Source: Candidatus Omnitrophota bacterium
GTDB taxonomy: Bacteria > Omnitrophota > Gorgyraeia > Aquiviventales > JACQRC01
NCBI GenBank assembly: GCA_016206665.1
Contig: JACQRC010000048.1
Coordinates: forward strand, 1-40,052
Direction of reading: 5' to 3'
DNA length: 40,052 bases
Below the pieces are notes generated by a model. It had not been told where the DNA came from, did not search any database, and saw only the letters and a program-made list of their open reading frames with translations. Every line of letters starts with the position of its first letter. Position 1 is the stretch's first letter. Below are positions 38,768-40,052 of this stretch, piece by piece. The position numbers and the translations under genes are program-made.

Positions 38768-40052
38768 ATGACGGTAGCGCCAAAGCTCGGTCAATTGCTG
38801 GTTCAGAAAAAACTGCTGACAGAGTCCCAGCTCCAGGAGGCCATCCAGGAACAGGGCCGGTCGAATCGGTCCCTGGGGACCATTCTCGTCGAGCGGGGCT
38901 GGCTCTCCTCCGAGCAGATGCTCGAGACGATGGCCCAGCAGTACGGGATGCCATTTCGCCGGCTGCATGACGTGGCCATCGACCGCGCCGTCGTCGAGAA
39001 GGTGCCGCTCAAGGTCGCCCTGCACTACAAGGTGATGCCGCTGGCCCTCCACGACTCGAAGCTGACCGTCGCCATGAGCGATCCCCAGGACATCCGCATC
39101 GTGGACGATCTGCGTCTGGCGCTGCAGCAGCGCTACAACATCGAGCCGGTCCTCGCCACCGAGGAGGACATCGTGGGCGCCATGCGCCGCTACTACGGCC
39201 TGGGAGCCGAGACGATCGACCAGCTGGTCACCCAGCGCACCAACGGCACCCAAGCCCCGGTCGCCGAGGACGCGGTCGAGGATATCGAGCATCTCGCCAG
39301 CGACGCCTCGGTCGTGAAGCTGGTCAACCAGTTGATCCTCGAAGCCCACACCCGCCGCGCCACCGACATCCATCTCGAACCCTACCGTGGCAAGGTGCGC
39401 CTGCGCTACCGCATCGACGGGTTGCTGCACGATGTCGATGTGCCGCCGACGATCCGCCAGCTCTTTCCCGCCATCGTCTCGCGCGTCAAGGTCCTCTCCA
39501 ATCTGAATCTGGTCGAGCGGCGGCTGCCACAGGATGGGCGGGCCAGCGTCAAGGTCGGCGCCGAGAAGATCGACCTGCGGACCTCGATCTTGCCGACGAC
39601 GGCGGGGGAGAGCGTCGTCATCCGCATCCTGCCGAACCAGATGCTGCTGGACTTAAAGGAGCTCGGGTACCGCGAAGAGCATATCAAGGAGCTCGAGACG
39701 CTGATCCGGCGGCCCTACGGTCTGATCTTCGTGACCGGGCCCACCGGCTCGGGCAAGACGACGACGCTCTATGCCTGCCTGAAGACGATCAACACCGAGG
39801 AGCGCAAGATCATCACGATCGAGGATCCCGTCGAGTATGAGCTGGAGGGCGTGGCCCAGCTCCACGTGAATCCCGTGATCGGACTGAGTTTCGCCCAGGG
39901 GCTGCGCAGCATGCTGCGCCACGACCCGGATGTGATGATGGTGGGCGAGGTGCGGGATCTGGAGACGGCGGAGTTGGCCATCCGCATCGCCCTCACCGGG
40001 CATCTGGTCTTCTCGACGCTGCACACCAACGACGCGGCGAGCGGAGTAACCC
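38768..40052 (+). CDS. GspE/PilB-type secretion ATPase, partial (3' end beyond window)
   Basis: About 428 codons are present before the window ends. The N-terminus has two 24-residue MshEN-like motifs, residues 6-29 (KLGQLLV to EQ) and 35-58 (SLGTILV to QQ), separated by five residues. That is the spacing of the c-di-GMP-binding MshEN domain, although the leading Arg is replaced by Lys and Ser. The ATPase core follows: DIHLEPYRGKVRLRYRIDG, Walker A GPTGSGKT (324-331), Asp box IEDPVEY, Walker B-region VMMVGEVRD and the His box STLHTNDA. It powers pseudopilus or pilus assembly or secretion. The tetra-cysteine zinc motif expected further on lies outside the window. It probably heads a second operon with an inner-membrane GspF/PilC. 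Confidence 0.93.
   Translation, partial: MTVAPKLGQLLVQKKLLTESQLQEAIQEQGRSNRSLGTILVERGWLSSEQMLETMAQQYGMPFRRLHDVAIDRAVVEKVPLKVALHYKVMPLALHDSKLTVAMSDPQDIRIVDDLRLALQQRYNIEPVLATEEDIVGAMRRYYGLGAETIDQLVTQRTNGTQAPVAEDAVEDIEHLASDASVVKLVNQLILEAHTRRATDIHLEPYRGKVRLRYRIDGLLHDVDVPPTIRQLFPAIVSRVKVLSNLNLVERRLPQDGRASVKVGAEKIDLRTSILPTTAGESVVIRILPNQMLLDLKELGYREEHIKELETLIRRPYGLIFVTGPTGSGKTTTLYACLKTINTEERKIITIEDPVEYELEGVAQLHVNPVIGLSFAQGLRSMLRHDPDVMMVGEVRDLETAELAIRIALTGHLVFSTLHTNDAASGVT

Overview
The window is a compact, GC-rich bacterial stretch of about 40 kb. Every gene I can support lies on the + strand, with many 1-4 bp overlaps (ATGA, TGATG, GTGA). No tRNA, rRNA, CRISPR array or insertion sequence was seen. 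Signal peptides, a secretin and outer-membrane-type export genes indicate a diderm. The gene set (mitochondrial-type aconitase with a 2[4Fe-4S] ferredoxin, degenerate YchF, YajQ, fused membrane/spermidine-synthase protein, divergent F-ATPase) would fit Nitrospirota or a related lineage. That placement is inference from gene content only.

Region 1 (1-10170) is mostly housekeeping: a YchF-like protein with damaged G motifs, a two-domain sulfurtransferase behind a strong sigma-70-type promoter, three small or membrane unknowns with an intrinsic terminator between them, a ferredoxin, aconitase, a LOG-family protein, YajQ, a fused transporter/spermidine-synthase-like protein and thioredoxin reductase. 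Region 2 (10210-20198) starts with an exported TPR/zinc-protease protein. A well-formed promoter with a dyad in its spacer then leads a tight operon: a mini-MerR protein, an ExeA/GspA-type AAA ATPase, a GspC/PilP-like inner-membrane protein, a secretin, a membrane coiled-coil/TPR protein, an exported unknown and a 1179-residue exported coiled-coil protein. This looks like a non-canonical type II secretion or type IV pilus-related envelope machine.

Region 3 (20199-33700) is the most striking. A promoter at 20210 opens a leader of about 425 nt that holds a structured segment ending in a strong terminator, a cyclic-di-GMP-I (GEMM-I) riboswitch, a switchable hairpin, and a second terminator whose 3' arm contains a GGAGG. 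Downstream are a small exported protein, a 3910-residue secreted protein with 31 tandem Kre9/KNH-like beta-domains of about 97 residues, and an exported single-pass membrane protein. I read this as a c-di-GMP-controlled giant surface fibre or adhesin locus.

Region 4 (33726-38637) follows 25 bp later with no visible terminator: a divergent F-type ATPase in the order epsilon, c, b-delta fusion, alpha, gamma, beta. It has no a subunit, delta is reduced to its C-terminal part, and alpha lacks its usual N-terminal helix. Region 5 is a REP-like palindromic element, a promoter, and the start of a GspE/PilB ATPase with an MshEN-like N-terminus, cut by the window end.

Three elements relate to c-di-GMP (YajQ family, GEMM-I riboswitch, MshEN-like domain). 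Together with the secretin operon and a giant exported repeat protein, they suggest that second-messenger control of surface attachment is a theme of this locus.
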